This document shows positions 55,664 through 64,000 of a stretch of 64,000 nt of DNA, piece by piece. The DNA comes from Burkholderiales bacterium. GTDB lineage: Bacteria; Pseudomonadota; Gammaproteobacteria; Burkholderiales; WYBJ01. Positions within the stretch are counted from its first letter, which is position 1. Each line of letters starts with the position of its first letter. A program made the translations under genes and the position numbers. Under the pieces are notes generated by a model that ran no database searches, was not told the DNA's origin, and saw only the letters and a program-made list of their open reading frames with translations. The DNA lies in NCBI GenBank assembly GCA_022841915.1, contig JALHQN010000001.1:124001-188000 (forward strand). The letters run 5' to 3'.

Positions 55664-58066
55664 ATGTCTCTCGCACGCGCAGCACAGCCCGCCTCGTCGC
55701 GACCTCCAGCGACACTGGGACGCTATGGGATCGTGCGCGAGTTGGGGCGCGGCGCGCAGGGTTGCGTCTATCTCGCCGACGATACGCAGCTGCAGCGTCA
55801 GGTCGCCATCAAGACCCTGGTCGACGGACGCGATCCGGCGCGCAAAGCCAGTCTGCTCGCCGAGGCACGAACGACGGCCAAACTGCAGCACCCGAACATC
55901 GTCGCGCTCTACGACGCCTTCGATCACGAAGGCACGCTGTGCGTGGTGCTCGAGTATCTTCCCGGCGACACGCTGGAGCGCCTGCTCCGAGCGAAGGGGC
56001 GACTGCCTACGGAACAGGCAGCGATCATCACCGCACAGATACTCGACGGACTTGCCTACGCCCATGAGCGCAGCATCGTCCACCGCGACATCAAACCCGC
56101 CAACATTCTGATCGACGCGAGCGGCAATGCGCGCATCATGGATTTCGGCATTGCCGCCGCCGCGGGTGCCTCGGACATGAACTCTCCCGCCGGCACGCCG
56201 CGCTACATGGCGCCGGAGAGCCTGGACAGCCGAGCCGTGGCCAGTTCCGCGGACGTGTTCTCGGTGGGCATGACCTTGTACGAGCTGCTGACCGGACGTC
56301 CGGCGGTGGAGGGCCGCAACGTCTTCGAGATCCTGCACAAGATCGCAAATCAGACCTTCGCCCCGCCCTCGGCCTCGAACGGCGAAGTCGATGAAGCTCT
56401 CGACCAGATCGTCATGCGGGCAATCGCCAAGGATCCCTCGGCGCGCTACAACGACGCTCGCGAGATGAGGCTTGCGCTTGCCCACTACCTCGCTCCCGGC
56501 ACACAAGACGATGCGCAGGAGACGGTCGGCGGCGAGGGTGGCGGAGCCATCGATTTCCTGCTCAACCGCATGCGCCACAAAGCGAGTTTTCCGGCGCTCG
56601 CGGGCACCATCTCGGCCATCAACCGCGTCACTTCGGGACACGAGCACAGTGTCCAGGAACTGAGCAACGTGCTGCTGAAGGACTTTGCCCTCACCAACAA
56701 GCTGCTGCGCCTGGTGAACTCGACCGGATACGGTCAGTTCGGTGGCAGCATCAGCACGATCTCCCGAGCCGTGCTCATCCTGGGTTTCGATGCCGTGCGC
56801 GACCTGGCAATCACTCTGGTGCTTTTCGAACATCTGCAGAACAAGGGGCAGGCGAGCAAACTGCGCGACGAAGTCATTCATTCCCTGTTCACCGGCATCG
56901 TTGCCCGGCGCGTCGCCCGTAGCATGGGCGTGCGCGAAGCCGAAGAGGGTTTCATCTGCGGCGTGTTCCGCCATCTAGGCCGGCTGCTCGCATCGTTCTA
57001 TCTCTACGAGGAAAGCCTCGAAGTCGTCCGCCGGATGCAGCAGACCAAGGAGAACGAGGCCTTGGCATCCAAGGCCGTGCTCGGCGTCTCGTACGAAGAC
57101 GTCGGCGTGGCGGTGGCCAAGAGCTGGAATTTGCCGGCGGGCATCGTCGGCGCTATGCGCCCAGAGGGCGACAAACGGCCCGTCAAGCCAGCCGGCGCGC
57201 ATGAAGCCCTTAGAATGGCTACCTGCATCGCCGATGCGGTGGTGCAAGCGGCCGAATCCGGTTCGCCCGAACAGCGCGACCAGCAACTCGCGGCGATTGC
57301 ACAGCGCTATCGCGAAGCGGTCAAGATCGACGACAAGCAGTTCGCGGCCATTGCCACCGAGGCCCTGGAGGAACTGCTGGACGACACGGCATCCCTGATC
57401 GGCGACAACCGCAAGAGCAAGTTCTGCCAGATGCTGCGCCAAACCGCGGGTCGACAGATCGAAGCGGCGTCCGCCGGCGCCGATACCTTGGAGCGGGTGA
57501 TCGAGCAGACCACCCGGATCACCGCACCGAACGCGGGCACCACCCAGGACATGGAACCGGCGCAGGTGCTCTCGGCCGGCATCCAGGACATCACGAACAG
57601 CCTGGTCGACAACTTCAACATCAGCGACGTGCTGCGCATCATTCTGGAGACGATGTATCGCGGCATGGGCTTCTCGCGCGTCATTCTGTTCACGCGCGAT
57701 CCACGCGCGTTCTCCATGACCGCCCGCTTCGGCTACGGCATGGATCTCGACCGGATCGTCTCGCGCCTGATCATGCCGTTCGGCCGCGAACAGGACGTCT
57801 TTTCGGTGGCGCTGGCGAAGAACGTGGATCTGCTGATCAGCGACGCCGACGCCGAAAACATTCGGGCGCGCATCCCCGACTGGTTCCGCAAGGGCGCGCT
57901 GGGACAGACCTTCGTCCTGCTGCCGCTGGTCATCGAAAACAAGGCGCTCGGGCTGTTCTACGGAGAGAAGGCGGCCGCAGGCGAGCTCGTCATCGAGCCG
58001 CGCGAAATGAACCTGCTCAAGACCTTGCGCAATCAGGCGGTGCTCGCCTTGCGCAACCGGCGCTAA
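55664..58066 (+). CDS. Ser/Thr kinase-HDOD-GAF multidomain signalling protein
   Basis: An 800-residue soluble protein with three parts. The Hanks kinase (about 18-285) has GRGAQG, Lys50 in VAIKTL, HRDIKPANI (140-148) and DFG (160-162), so it is probably active. The HDOD domain (about 297-515) has NKLLRLVNSTGYGQFGGSIS and TISRAVLILGFDAVRDLAIT; its HD residues are not clearly kept. The C-terminal GAF domain (about 645-800) has FSRVILFTRDPRAFSMTARF and LPLVIENKALGLFYGEKAAA. It ends one base before element copy B and may be co-expressed with nothing downstream. Confidence 0.92.
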   Translation: MSLARAAQPASSRPPATLGRYGIVRELGRGAQGCVYLADDTQLQRQVAIKTLVDGRDPARKASLLAEARTTAKLQHPNIVALYDAFDHEGTLCVVLEYLPGDTLERLLRAKGRLPTEQAAIITAQILDGLAYAHERSIVHRDIKPANILIDASGNARIMDFGIAAAAGASDMNSPAGTPRYMAPESLDSRAVASSADVFSVGMTLYELLTGRPAVEGRNVFEILHKIANQTFAPPSASNGEVDEALDQIVMRAIAKDPSARYNDAREMRLALAHYLAPGTQDDAQETVGGEGGGAIDFLLNRMRHKASFPALAGTISAINRVTSGHEHSVQELSNVLLKDFALTNKLLRLVNSTGYGQFGGSISTISRAVLILGFDAVRDLAITLVLFEHLQNKGQASKLRDEVIHSLFTGIVARRVARSMGVREAEEGFICGVFRHLGRLLASFYLYEESLEVVRRMQQTKENEALASKAVLGVSYEDVGVAVAKSWNLPAGIVGAMRPEGDKRPVKPAGAHEALRMATCIADAVVQAAESGSPEQRDQQLAAIAQRYREAVKIDDKQFAAIATEALEELLDDTASLIGDNRKSKFCQMLRQTAGRQIEAASAGADTLERVIEQTTRITAPNAGTTQDMEPAQVLSAGIQDITNSLVDNFNISDVLRIILETMYRGMGFSRVILFTRDPRAFSMTARFGYGMDLDRIVSRLIMPFGREQDVFSVALAKNVDLLISDADAENIRARIPDWFRKGALGQTFVLLPLVIENKALGLFYGEKAAAGELVIEPREMNLLKTLRNQAVLALRNRR

Positions 58067-58067
58067 G

Positions 58068-58259
58068 CCAGCGTCCTGAGTCGGAAATTCGCTGAACAAG
58101 CGCGCCGGGAACCGCCCTGCTTCATCGAGGATTTTCGCCGGGTGTCCAACCTGGCTGCGTTCTCCTTCGCATCCGACGCCGAGTTCGTCGGTTTCGTCCC
58201 CTATGCATCAACGATACCGTTCGGCCGTTCGCCAACGAATCTCTGCCTCAGGACGCTAG
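58068..58259. repeat. palindrome-ended dispersed element, copy B (MITE-like)
   Basis: A 192-base element with inverted ends (left CCAGCGTCCTGAGTCGGAAA, right complement of CTAGCGTCCTGAGGCAGAGA). It fills the space between the kinase stop (58064-58066) and the stop of the convergent cNMP gene. The right CTAG supplies that stop codon (TAG on the minus strand, 58256-58258). Confidence 0.72.
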
Positions 58260-58813
58260 AACCCCGGCCGTTCCATGTACTGAAGCAGGCGCGCGCTCGT
58301 CTGGCGCAGCCGGTGCGACAGCATGGTCACCAGCTTGATCAGAAGCTTGGCGCCCAGGCTAGGGTTCTCGAGGATGATGCTCGCCATGGCATCGCGCGTG
58401 AGCACGGCGAACATCGTGGTGTCGGCTGCGATGCAGGTCGCAAAGCGTGGCTCCCCGTCGATCATGGACATCTCGCCCAACGTCACCCCGGGGCCCACGC
58501 TGGTCATCAATTGACGCTCGCCTTGCGCGTTGTTCTTGTAGATGTCGACCGCACCCGACATGATGAGCAGCATGAAATCGCCGTCGTCGCCTTCCCGAAT
58601 GATGGCCTGACCGGGCTGTGCCTGATACACCCGCATGTACGCAGCGAGCTGCGCGATGTCGGCCCGCTCGAACTCGGCAAAGAAGGCGGAGCGCCCGACG
58701 AGATCGGAGATGTGCTCGGCATAGACCTTGCCCGCACCCAGATCTTCCATGTGGCCCAGCAGCCCGCTGCTCACGGGCTCGACCGGTTCATCGGCTGACT
58801 GCTCCATCGGCAT
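58256..58813 (-). CDS. cyclic nucleotide-binding domain protein
   Basis: A 185-residue protein with one CRP-type cNMP-binding domain (about 40-165): VYQAQPGQAIIREGDDGDFM, then GAVDIYKNNAQGERQLMTSV and GVTLGEMSMIDGEPRFATCI with the phosphate-binding GEMS-x-IDGEPR loop. No helix-turn-helix follows, so it is not a CRP-like transcription factor; it may relay cAMP or cGMP by protein contact. The stop is formed at the boundary of element copy B. The start could also be ATG at 58807. Confidence 0.9.
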   Translation of the reverse strand: MPMEQSADEPVEPVSSGLLGHMEDLGAGKVYAEHISDLVGRSAFFAEFERADIAQLAAYMRVYQAQPGQAIIREGDDGDFMLLIMSGAVDIYKNNAQGERQLMTSVGPGVTLGEMSMIDGEPRFATCIAADTTMFAVLTRDAMASIILENPSLGAKLLIKLVTMLSHRLRQTSARLLQYMERPGF

Positions 58814-58829
58814 GGGCGCTGGCGCGACC

Positions 58830-59915
58830 CTAGTCTTCTTTCTCGGTCACCAGTCGGCGCGCGCGCACACCCTCGGCCATGGCATCGAGCAAGGGCACGG
58901 TGTCCTCCCAGCTGATGCAGCCATCGGTGATGCTCTGACCATACACGAGCTCCTTGCCTGGGACCAGGTCCTGGCGGCCGCCCTTGAGGTGGCTCTCCAC
59001 CATCACGCCGAAAATACGCTTGTCACCGGCCGCGATCTGGCCCGCCACATTGTGGCCGACCTCGATCTGCCGCTCGAACTGCTTCGAGCTGTTGGAGTGG
59101 CTGAAGTCGATCATCACGCGCTGCGCCAGTCCGGCAGCAGACAGTTCCTTGCATGCCGCCTCGACGCTCACCGCATCGAAGTTGGGCTTGCCGGATCCGC
59201 CGCGCAAAATGACATGCGTATCCTCGTTGCCGCTGGTCGATACGATCGCCGAGTGCCCATCCTTGGTCACGGATAGGAAATGGTGCGGATGCTGCGAGGT
59301 GCGCACGGCGTCGACCGCAATCTTCATGTTGCCGTCGGTACCGTTCTTGAAGCCGACCGGACTCGACAAGCCCGAGGCCAGTTCGCGATGCACCTGACTC
59401 TCGGTGGTTCGCGCCCCGATGGCGCCCCAGCTCACCAGGTCGGCGATGTACTGCGGGGTGATCATGTCGAGGAACTCGACCCCGGCCGGCATGCCGAGTT
59501 CGTTCAACTCGAGCAAGAGCTCGCGTGCGATGCGAATCCCGTCGTTGATTCTGAAGCTGCCGTCCAGGAACGGATCGTTGATTAGCCCCTTCCAGCCTAC
59601 GGTCGTGCGCGGCTTCTCGAAATAGACCCGCATCACGATGAGCAGATCGGCCTGCAAGCGCTCCTTCTCGCGCTTGAGCCGCTCCGCGTAATCGCGGGCC
59701 GCACGGACATCGTGGATCGAGCACGGGCCGATGATCACCAGCAGGCGGTCGTCGGCGCCATGCAGGATGCGGTGAATGTCCTGACGCGCATCGAAGGTCG
59801 TCTTGGCTGTGCTTTCGGATGCAGGAAACTCCCGCAAGACATGAGACGGCGGCAGCAGTTCCTTGATTTCGCGAATGCGGGTGTCGTCGATGGAATGGAG
59901 GGGATCGCGCTGCAT
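58830..59915 (-). CDS. aroG: 3-deoxy-7-phosphoheptulonate synthase, class I
   Basis: A 361-residue AroFGH-type enzyme catalysing the first step of the shikimate pathway. Motifs include LLVIIGPCSIHDVRAARDYA, MRVYFEKPRTTVGWKGLIND, the metal-binding MIDFSHSNSSKQFE and SITDGCISWEDT. It starts at ATG 59915. Which of the tyrosine-, phenylalanine- or tryptophan-regulated forms it is cannot be told. Confidence 0.94.
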   Translation of the reverse strand: MQRDPLHSIDDTRIREIKELLPPSHVLREFPASESTAKTTFDARQDIHRILHGADDRLLVIIGPCSIHDVRAARDYAERLKREKERLQADLLIVMRVYFEKPRTTVGWKGLINDPFLDGSFRINDGIRIARELLLELNELGMPAGVEFLDMITPQYIADLVSWGAIGARTTESQVHRELASGLSSPVGFKNGTDGNMKIAVDAVRTSQHPHHFLSVTKDGHSAIVSTSGNEDTHVILRGGSGKPNFDAVSVEAACKELSAAGLAQRVMIDFSHSNSSKQFERQIEVGHNVAGQIAAGDKRIFGVMVESHLKGGRQDLVPGKELVYGQSITDGCISWEDTVPLLDAMAEGVRARRLVTEKED

Positions 59916-60076
59916 TTGGGGCTACTCGGCTGGTGTAAATGACCGCTTTAGTATAAGCCGGTTTGGCGCCTGCGCGCCTTGCCGGTCGAACACGCGAGGG
60001 GCGGTGCCCGCGTTGCGTCCGGGTTGCCGCCTCGCCGCACTCGCGCCCTACCCCCTGACGCCTGACCTCGAACGTC

Positions 60077-61546
60077 CTACCCGGTGCCGCCCACGGTCAG
60101 GCCATCGACACGCAAGGTCGGCTGGCCTACCCCCACGGGCACGCTCTGGCCTTCCTTGCCGCAGGTGCCTACCCCGGTATCGAGTGCCATATCGTTGCCG
60201 ATCATGCTGACACGAGTCAGGACGTCCGGGCCGTTGCCGATGAGTGTCGCGCCTTTCACCGGGTAGGTCACCTTGCCGTCCTCGATCATGTAGGCCTCGG
60301 CCGCGGAAAACACGAACTTGCCGCTGGTGATGTCCACCTGTCCGCCGCCGAAGTTGACTGCGTAGAGCCCGTTCTTGACCGAAGCGAGAATCTCCTGCGG
60401 ATCGTGGCCGCCGTTGAGCATATAGGTGTTGGTCATGCGCGGCATCGGAATGTGCGCGTAGGACTCGCGGCGACCGTTCCCCGTCACCGGGACATTCATC
60501 AGGCGCGCATTGAGAGTGTCCTGCAGATAGCCCTTGAGCACGCCGTCTTCGATCAGCACGTTGCGCTGGGTGGGATTGCCCTCGTCGTCGACGTTGAGCG
60601 AGCCGCGCCGCTTCTCCAGGGTGCCATCGTCCACCACGGTGACGCCGGGGGCCGCCACCCGTTCACCGATGCGACCGGTAAATGCGGAACTGCCCTTGCG
60701 ATTGAAGTCGCCCTCCAGTCCGTGACCGATCGCCTCGTGCAATAGCACGCCCGGCCAGCCGGGCCCGAGCACGACGGTCATGGCACCCGCCGGTGCCGGG
60801 CGCGCAGCCAGATTCGTCACCGCCTGATGCACCGCGCGGCGGGCGTAATCCTCCAAGACCTCGTCGGTGAAACAAGCGTAATCGAAACGACCGCCGCCCC
60901 CCGAAGAGCCTTGCTCACGCCGCCCGTCCTGCTCGGCGATGACTTGAATCGACACGCGCACCAGCGGCCGCACGTCGGCGACGATGAGGCCGTCGTTGCG
61001 CGCCATCATCATGACCTCGTACTCGCCGCCCAGATGCGCCATCACCTGGGTGATCCTAGGGTCCAACGATCGCGCGTAGCGCTCCAGACGCTCGAGCAGC
61101 GCGACTTTCTGTTCGTCGGCGAGACTCGTGAGCGGATCGTTCGGCTCGTACAGGCTGCGCCCGCGCCCGCGCGTCGGAACGCGCACGGCACCATCCCCGC
61201 CCTGGCGGGCAATCGCGCGCGTGGTCTGCGCGGCGGTTCTCAATGCATCCAGGCTGATGTCATCGGAATACGCGAAAGCCGTCTTCTCGCCACTGACGGC
61301 GCGTACACCGACGCCCTGATCGATGGCGAAGCTGCCCGACTTGACGATGCCTTCCTCGAGGCTCCAGCCTTCGGAGCGTGTGTACTGGAAGTACAAATCC
61401 GCGTAGTCGACCGAATGGGTCATGATGTCGCCGAATACGCTCTGCAGCTTGCCGACATCCAGGGCATAAGGCGCCAAGAGGCATCGATCCGCCGTCGTGA
61501 ACAGATTCTCCGCGAGCCGCAAGGCTGGTTCGCTCTGAATGGACAT
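60077..61546 (-). CDS. tldD: metalloprotease TldD
   Basis: A 489-residue TldD subunit, which works with TldE/PmbA on small peptides and antitoxins. The zinc motif is [20 protein letters not shown] (HExxxH). The N-terminal domain and [20 protein letters not shown] segment fit the family. The ATG at 61546 is preferred over one at 61573 because AAGGA lies about six bases upstream. No pmbA lies in the window; tldE may be elsewhere. Confidence 0.95.
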   Translation of the reverse strand: MSIQSEPALRLAENLFTTADRCLLAPYALDVGKLQSVFGDIMTHSVDYADLYFQYTRSEGWSLEEGIVKSGSFAIDQGVGVRAVSGEKTAFAYSDDISLDALRTAAQTTRAIARQGGDGAVRVPTRGRGRSLYEPNDPLTSLADEQKVALLERLERYARSLDPRITQVMAHLGGEYEVMMMARNDGLIVADVRPLVRVSIQVIAEQDGRREQGSSGGGGRFDYACFTDEVLEDYARRAVHQAVTNLAARPAPAGAMTVVLGPGWPGVLLHEAIGHGLEGDFNRKGSSAFTGRIGERVAAPGVTVVDDGTLEKRRGSLNVDDEGNPTQRNVLIEDGVLKGYLQDTLNARLMNVPVTGNGRRESYAHIPMPRMTNTYMLNGGHDPQEILASVKNGLYAVNFGGGQVDITSGKFVFSAAEAYMIEDGKVTYPVKGATLIGNGPDVLTRVSMIGNDMALDTGVGTCGKEGQSVPVGVGQPTLRVDGLTVGGTG

Positions 61547-61635
61547 TCGCAATCCTTGGTTGATTGAAGCCAATACCTATTGATTCCCGGCGTGCGCCGG
61601 AGTTCGCAACCCGAGCTAGCGCAGGCCCGAGCTCC

Positions 61636-62478
61636 TTATGGACCGAGTGTACGATGCTCGAGCGCCGGCAGACTAGCACGCACCGCGCGAATGCGTTCCG
61701 GGTCGATATCGGCTGTCACGACGCCCGGTTCGCGCGGCAAACGCTGCAGCACCTCGCCCCAGGGATCGATGATCATCGTGTCGCCGTGCGTCTCCCGTCC
61801 GCTGGGATGCCTGCCGCCCTGGGCGGGGGCGATCACATAGGCGAGATTCTCGATTGCCCGCGCACGCAGCAAGGTTTCCCAGTGCGCCTTGCCGGTGGTC
61901 GCCGTAAAGGCCGAAGGCACCAGAATGACATCGACCCGCCCCATCCGCCGGTAGAGTTCCGGAAATCTCAAGTCGTAGCACACGGACAGCCCCAGGCGGC
62001 CGAAAGGCGAATCGACGGTGACGATTTCGCTGCCGGGCTCGATCGTATTGGCCTCGACGTAGCGTTCACGTCCGTTGTCGAAACCGAACAGATGGATCTT
62101 GTCGTAGCGCGCCGCGAGCCGGCCCGTATCGTCGTAGACGAGACAGGTGTTGAGCACCTTGTCCGCCGCCTGCCCTTCGAGCGGGACCGAGCCGCCGACG
62201 ATCCACATGCCGAGGTTGCGCGCCGTATCGGCCAGGAATGTCTGGATCCGCCCGGCGCCGAAACGCTCCCGCACCGCAATCTTGTCGCGCTCGTGCAATC
62301 CCATGACGGGGAAGAATTCGGGCAAGGCGGCGAGCCGCGCACCCTCCTCGGCCGCCTGCGTCAACCATCGGGCGGCCTGCGCGAGATTGGCCTCGACGTC
62401 CGGCCCGGAAACCATCTGAATGGCCGCCACACGAGCGGGGGTTGCCATCGGCGAACTCGATTGTTGTGGCGACATCAT
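61636..62478 (-). CDS. nitrilase-superfamily carbon-nitrogen hydrolase
   Basis: A 280-residue hydrolase. The catalytic triad is visible: Glu in LAALPEFFPVMG, Lys in RYDKIHLFGF and Cys in LSVCYDLRFPELY. The ATG at 62478 is chosen because GAGGAAGG lies just upstream. It matches the Nit1/Nit2 group found beside tldD and yhdP, with deaminated-glutathione amidase the best guess for activity. The gap from the upstream gene is 11 bases. Confidence 0.9.
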   Translation of the reverse strand: MMSPQQSSSPMATPARVAAIQMVSGPDVEANLAQAARWLTQAAEEGARLAALPEFFPVMGLHERDKIAVRERFGAGRIQTFLADTARNLGMWIVGGSVPLEGQAADKVLNTCLVYDDTGRLAARYDKIHLFGFDNGRERYVEANTIEPGSEIVTVDSPFGRLGLSVCYDLRFPELYRRMGRVDVILVPSAFTATTGKAHWETLLRARAIENLAYVIAPAQGGRHPSGRETHGDTMIIDPWGEVLQRLPREPGVVTADIDPERIRAVRASLPALEHRTLGP

Positions 62479-62489
62479 CACCTTCCTCG

Positions 62490-62867
62490 TCAGCGGGCCG
62501 GGACAACTTCCAGTTGCAATGGCTGCCGGACTGCCAGGTCGGCGCGCAAGTCGATCCGATCCGGGTCGAGCGCATGGGCGACCAGCCAAGCCCGAATCTC
62601 TTCCGCCTGCACGGCGGGCTCGGAACCCGACGCGTGCCGGATGACCAGGCGCGATGCAGGATCGGCCAGCAGCGCGGCCATCGACTGCTGAACGACCGCC
62701 AAGCCCATCACGATTCGCCCGCTGCGCGGGCGATCCCACAGTTCCAACGGAACCGCGACAGCCTTGGTTTCGGCGGCGGCCGTGGATGCGGCGAAAGCAG
62801 CCTCTCCCGAGAGCGTGAGACTGCACCACATGCCAATAGCCGCCAGGCACGTCCCGAGGGTCTTCAT
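62490..62867 (-). CDS. small exported hypothetical protein
   Basis: A 125-residue protein with a signal peptide ending about residue 27 (AAFAAS). The mature part has a SPOR/OmpA-like flavour (RSGRIVMGLAVVQQSMAALL, then AEEIRAWLVAHALDPDRIDL, reminiscent of OmpA-family periplasmic helices), but I do not recognise a definite family. Its ATG overlaps the YhdP stop (TGATG), so it is translationally coupled to yhdP and likely acts in the envelope. Confidence 0.7.
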   Translation of the reverse strand: MKTLGTCLAAIGMWCSLTLSGEAAFAASTAAAETKAVAVPLELWDRPRSGRIVMGLAVVQQSMAALLADPASRLVIRHASGSEPAVQAEEIRAWLVAHALDPDRIDLRADLAVRQPLQLEVVPAR

Positions 62868-64000
62868 CAGCCTGCCCCTCCGAATGGAACCTTCATGACT
62901 GAAGGATCGCTCCACGTGCCCGTCACGGTGTACTCGTAGGCGATCAGTTGTCCCAGCGGATCCTTCAGCAGTCGCTGCGCGAGGAAGACCCCGATGCCTG
63001 CGACGGGCCCGCCCAGCAGCGCCGTGACGGTCGCGACACTGTCGCCGATCACGGGCGTCACGCGGACGCGCAGATTCTGCGTCTCCCGCGCGAGATCGAC
63101 GTCTCCGGTCATTGCGACCGTGGCTGACGAACCGACGATACGCAGACCATCCGTCGTCGCTATGCCGCGTTGCACCTTCGCCACGCCGGAGATGGTATCG
63201 AACGCGAAGCCATCGCTGAAGACGTCCTTGAAGTCGAGGGCAACCCGCCGAGGCAAGGCCTGCAGGTTGAAGATGGATAGCAGCTTGCCTAGCCCGGGAT
63301 CGAGCTTGATGAACTGGCCGCGGCTCGCCTCGATCGCAATCTGCCCGGACAGGCTGGGCATGTCGAGATCCTGTGGCGCACCGGTCCACGCCAGCTTGCC
63401 CGAGAGCGTCGCGATTCCGCCCTTGACCCCTTCCGGATAACCCATGCGCGCCAGGAATTTGCCGATGTCGGCCACCTCGAGCCGGTAATTGACCTCCGTG
63501 CGCGGCACCCGCGCTTGCCATTGCCATGTGCCGTCGGCCGTCAATGTGCCATCGGGACTGCGCAACTGCAGCCGCTCGATCTGCCAATTGCGGCCATCGG
63601 GCAAGGCCTTGAGCTCCAGACGTCCCCAGGCGCGCGCGTTGTGTCGGAAGTCGTCGACGACGATATCGAGCGCGGGATACTCGACGGACGCTGAGGTATC
63701 CGGCGTCGGTGACGCGCTGATCCTGTCCTGTGCCACGGGCAGATCCAAACGCTGCAATCGAGCCTCGATTCGCCCCTTACCTTGCGACTGCCAGCCGATC
63801 TCGCCGACCAACTCCTTGGCCGAAACCCGGGCGCGCCACTCGCCCGCCTTTGGGCGCGCCTCGATCGAAACATGGGTGAATCGCCGCGTAAAGACGTCCA
63901 GACTGCCCAGTTTGAGATCCAGCGCGGCGAGCGGCGGGGCGCCCGGACCGGCATTCGGCCAATCGGCCGTGACTTCGCGCCAGCGGTCCAGATCCAACGC
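62867..64000 (-). CDS. yhdP: YhdP family protein, C-terminal part (5' end outside window)
   Basis: The C-terminal 377 residues of a large AsmA-like envelope protein; the frame is open to the right edge. The visible part matches the YhdP C-terminus: FLARMGYPEGVKGGIATLSG, ASRGQFIKLDPGLGKLLSIF, and FKDVFSDGFAFDTISGVAKV. YhdP, with TamB and YdbH, helps move phospholipid to the outer membrane. Its context (small exported protein, nitrilase, tldD downstream) is the usual proteobacterial cluster. Confidence 0.92.
   Translation of the reverse strand, partial: ALDLDRWREVTADWPNAGPGAPPLAALDLKLGSLDVFTRRFTHVSIEARPKAGEWRARVSAKELVGEIGWQSQGKGRIEARLQRLDLPVAQDRISASPTPDTSASVEYPALDIVVDDFRHNARAWGRLELKALPDGRNWQIERLQLRSPDGTLTADGTWQWQARVPRTEVNYRLEVADIGKFLARMGYPEGVKGGIATLSGKLAWTGAPQDLDMPSLSGQIAIEASRGQFIKLDPGLGKLLSIFNLQALPRRVALDFKDVFSDGFAFDTISGVAKVQRGIATTDGLRIVGSSATVAMTGDVDLARETQNLRVRVTPVIGDSVATVTALLGGPVAGIGVFLAQRLLKDPLGQLIAYEYTVTGTWSDPSVMKVPFGGAG

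Overview
The window is about 64 kb of GC-rich bacterial chromosome, gene-dense on both strands. It most resembles a betaproteobacterium. The reasons are the orphan Bug-type (TctC-like) periplasmic receptors, the nth-DUF1841 pair, the Aat-Bpt N-degron pair, the YhdP-nitrilase-TldD cluster, SirB2 and a standalone RnfB-like ferredoxin. I see no rRNA, tRNA, CRISPR array, phage or complete insertion sequence. The species cannot be named from this sequence alone.

Layout. 1-4.8 kb: a truncated DUF2726 protein, a class II aldolase, then a beta-barrel/FecR pair facing an ECF sigma factor/anti-sigma pair. 4.9-7.1 kb: a palindrome-ended repeat element and an FtsH protease. 7.2-9.8 kb: a minus-strand operon of methyltransferase, ATP-grasp enzyme and YHS-domain lipoprotein. 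10.1-11.7 kb: a hibernation-factor-like protein followed by a frameshifted baeRF-type gene. 11.8-18.8 kb: MAPEG protein, SbmA/YddA-type ABC exporter, and three proteolysis genes (M61 peptidase, Anbu, DegQ). 18.9-31.9 kb: mixed metabolism and housekeeping, including a spermidine synthase-like protein, DMT exporter, NadX, two Bug receptors, Dtd, a phosphoesterase, DsbC, RidA, Gfo/Idh, HDOD, GNAT, hemerythrin, SirB2 and a universal stress protein. 32-36.6 kb: Aat-Bpt, a membrane-TPR protein and an RnfB-like protein. 36.8-42.1 kb: a possible envelope-sensing unit of a secreted protein, a CsgG-family protein and a transmembrane Ser/Thr kinase, next to an FHA-adenylate cyclase. 42.3-50.4 kb: Nth, DUF1841, an LplT/Aas-like fusion, two cytochromes c and two SulP permeases. 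50.5-58.8 kb: two more Ser/Thr kinases (one paired with a DUF3365 haem sensor, one fused to HDOD and GAF), a hydrolase, an orphan ParA, a cobalamin adenosyltransferase and a cNMP-binding protein. 58.8-64 kb: DAHP synthase, TldD, nitrilase-family hydrolase, a small exported protein and the C-terminal part of YhdP.

The strongest themes are two. The first is signalling: three Hanks-type kinases, an FHA-cyclase and a cNMP-binding domain protein within 21 kb. The second is a family of roughly 190-bp elements with near-perfect inverted ends bordered by CTAG, present as two full copies and one decayed copy. The best candidate for an undescribed system is the three-gene unit at 36.8-40.9 kb, in which the secreted first protein looks like a standalone version of the kinase's extracytoplasmic domain.
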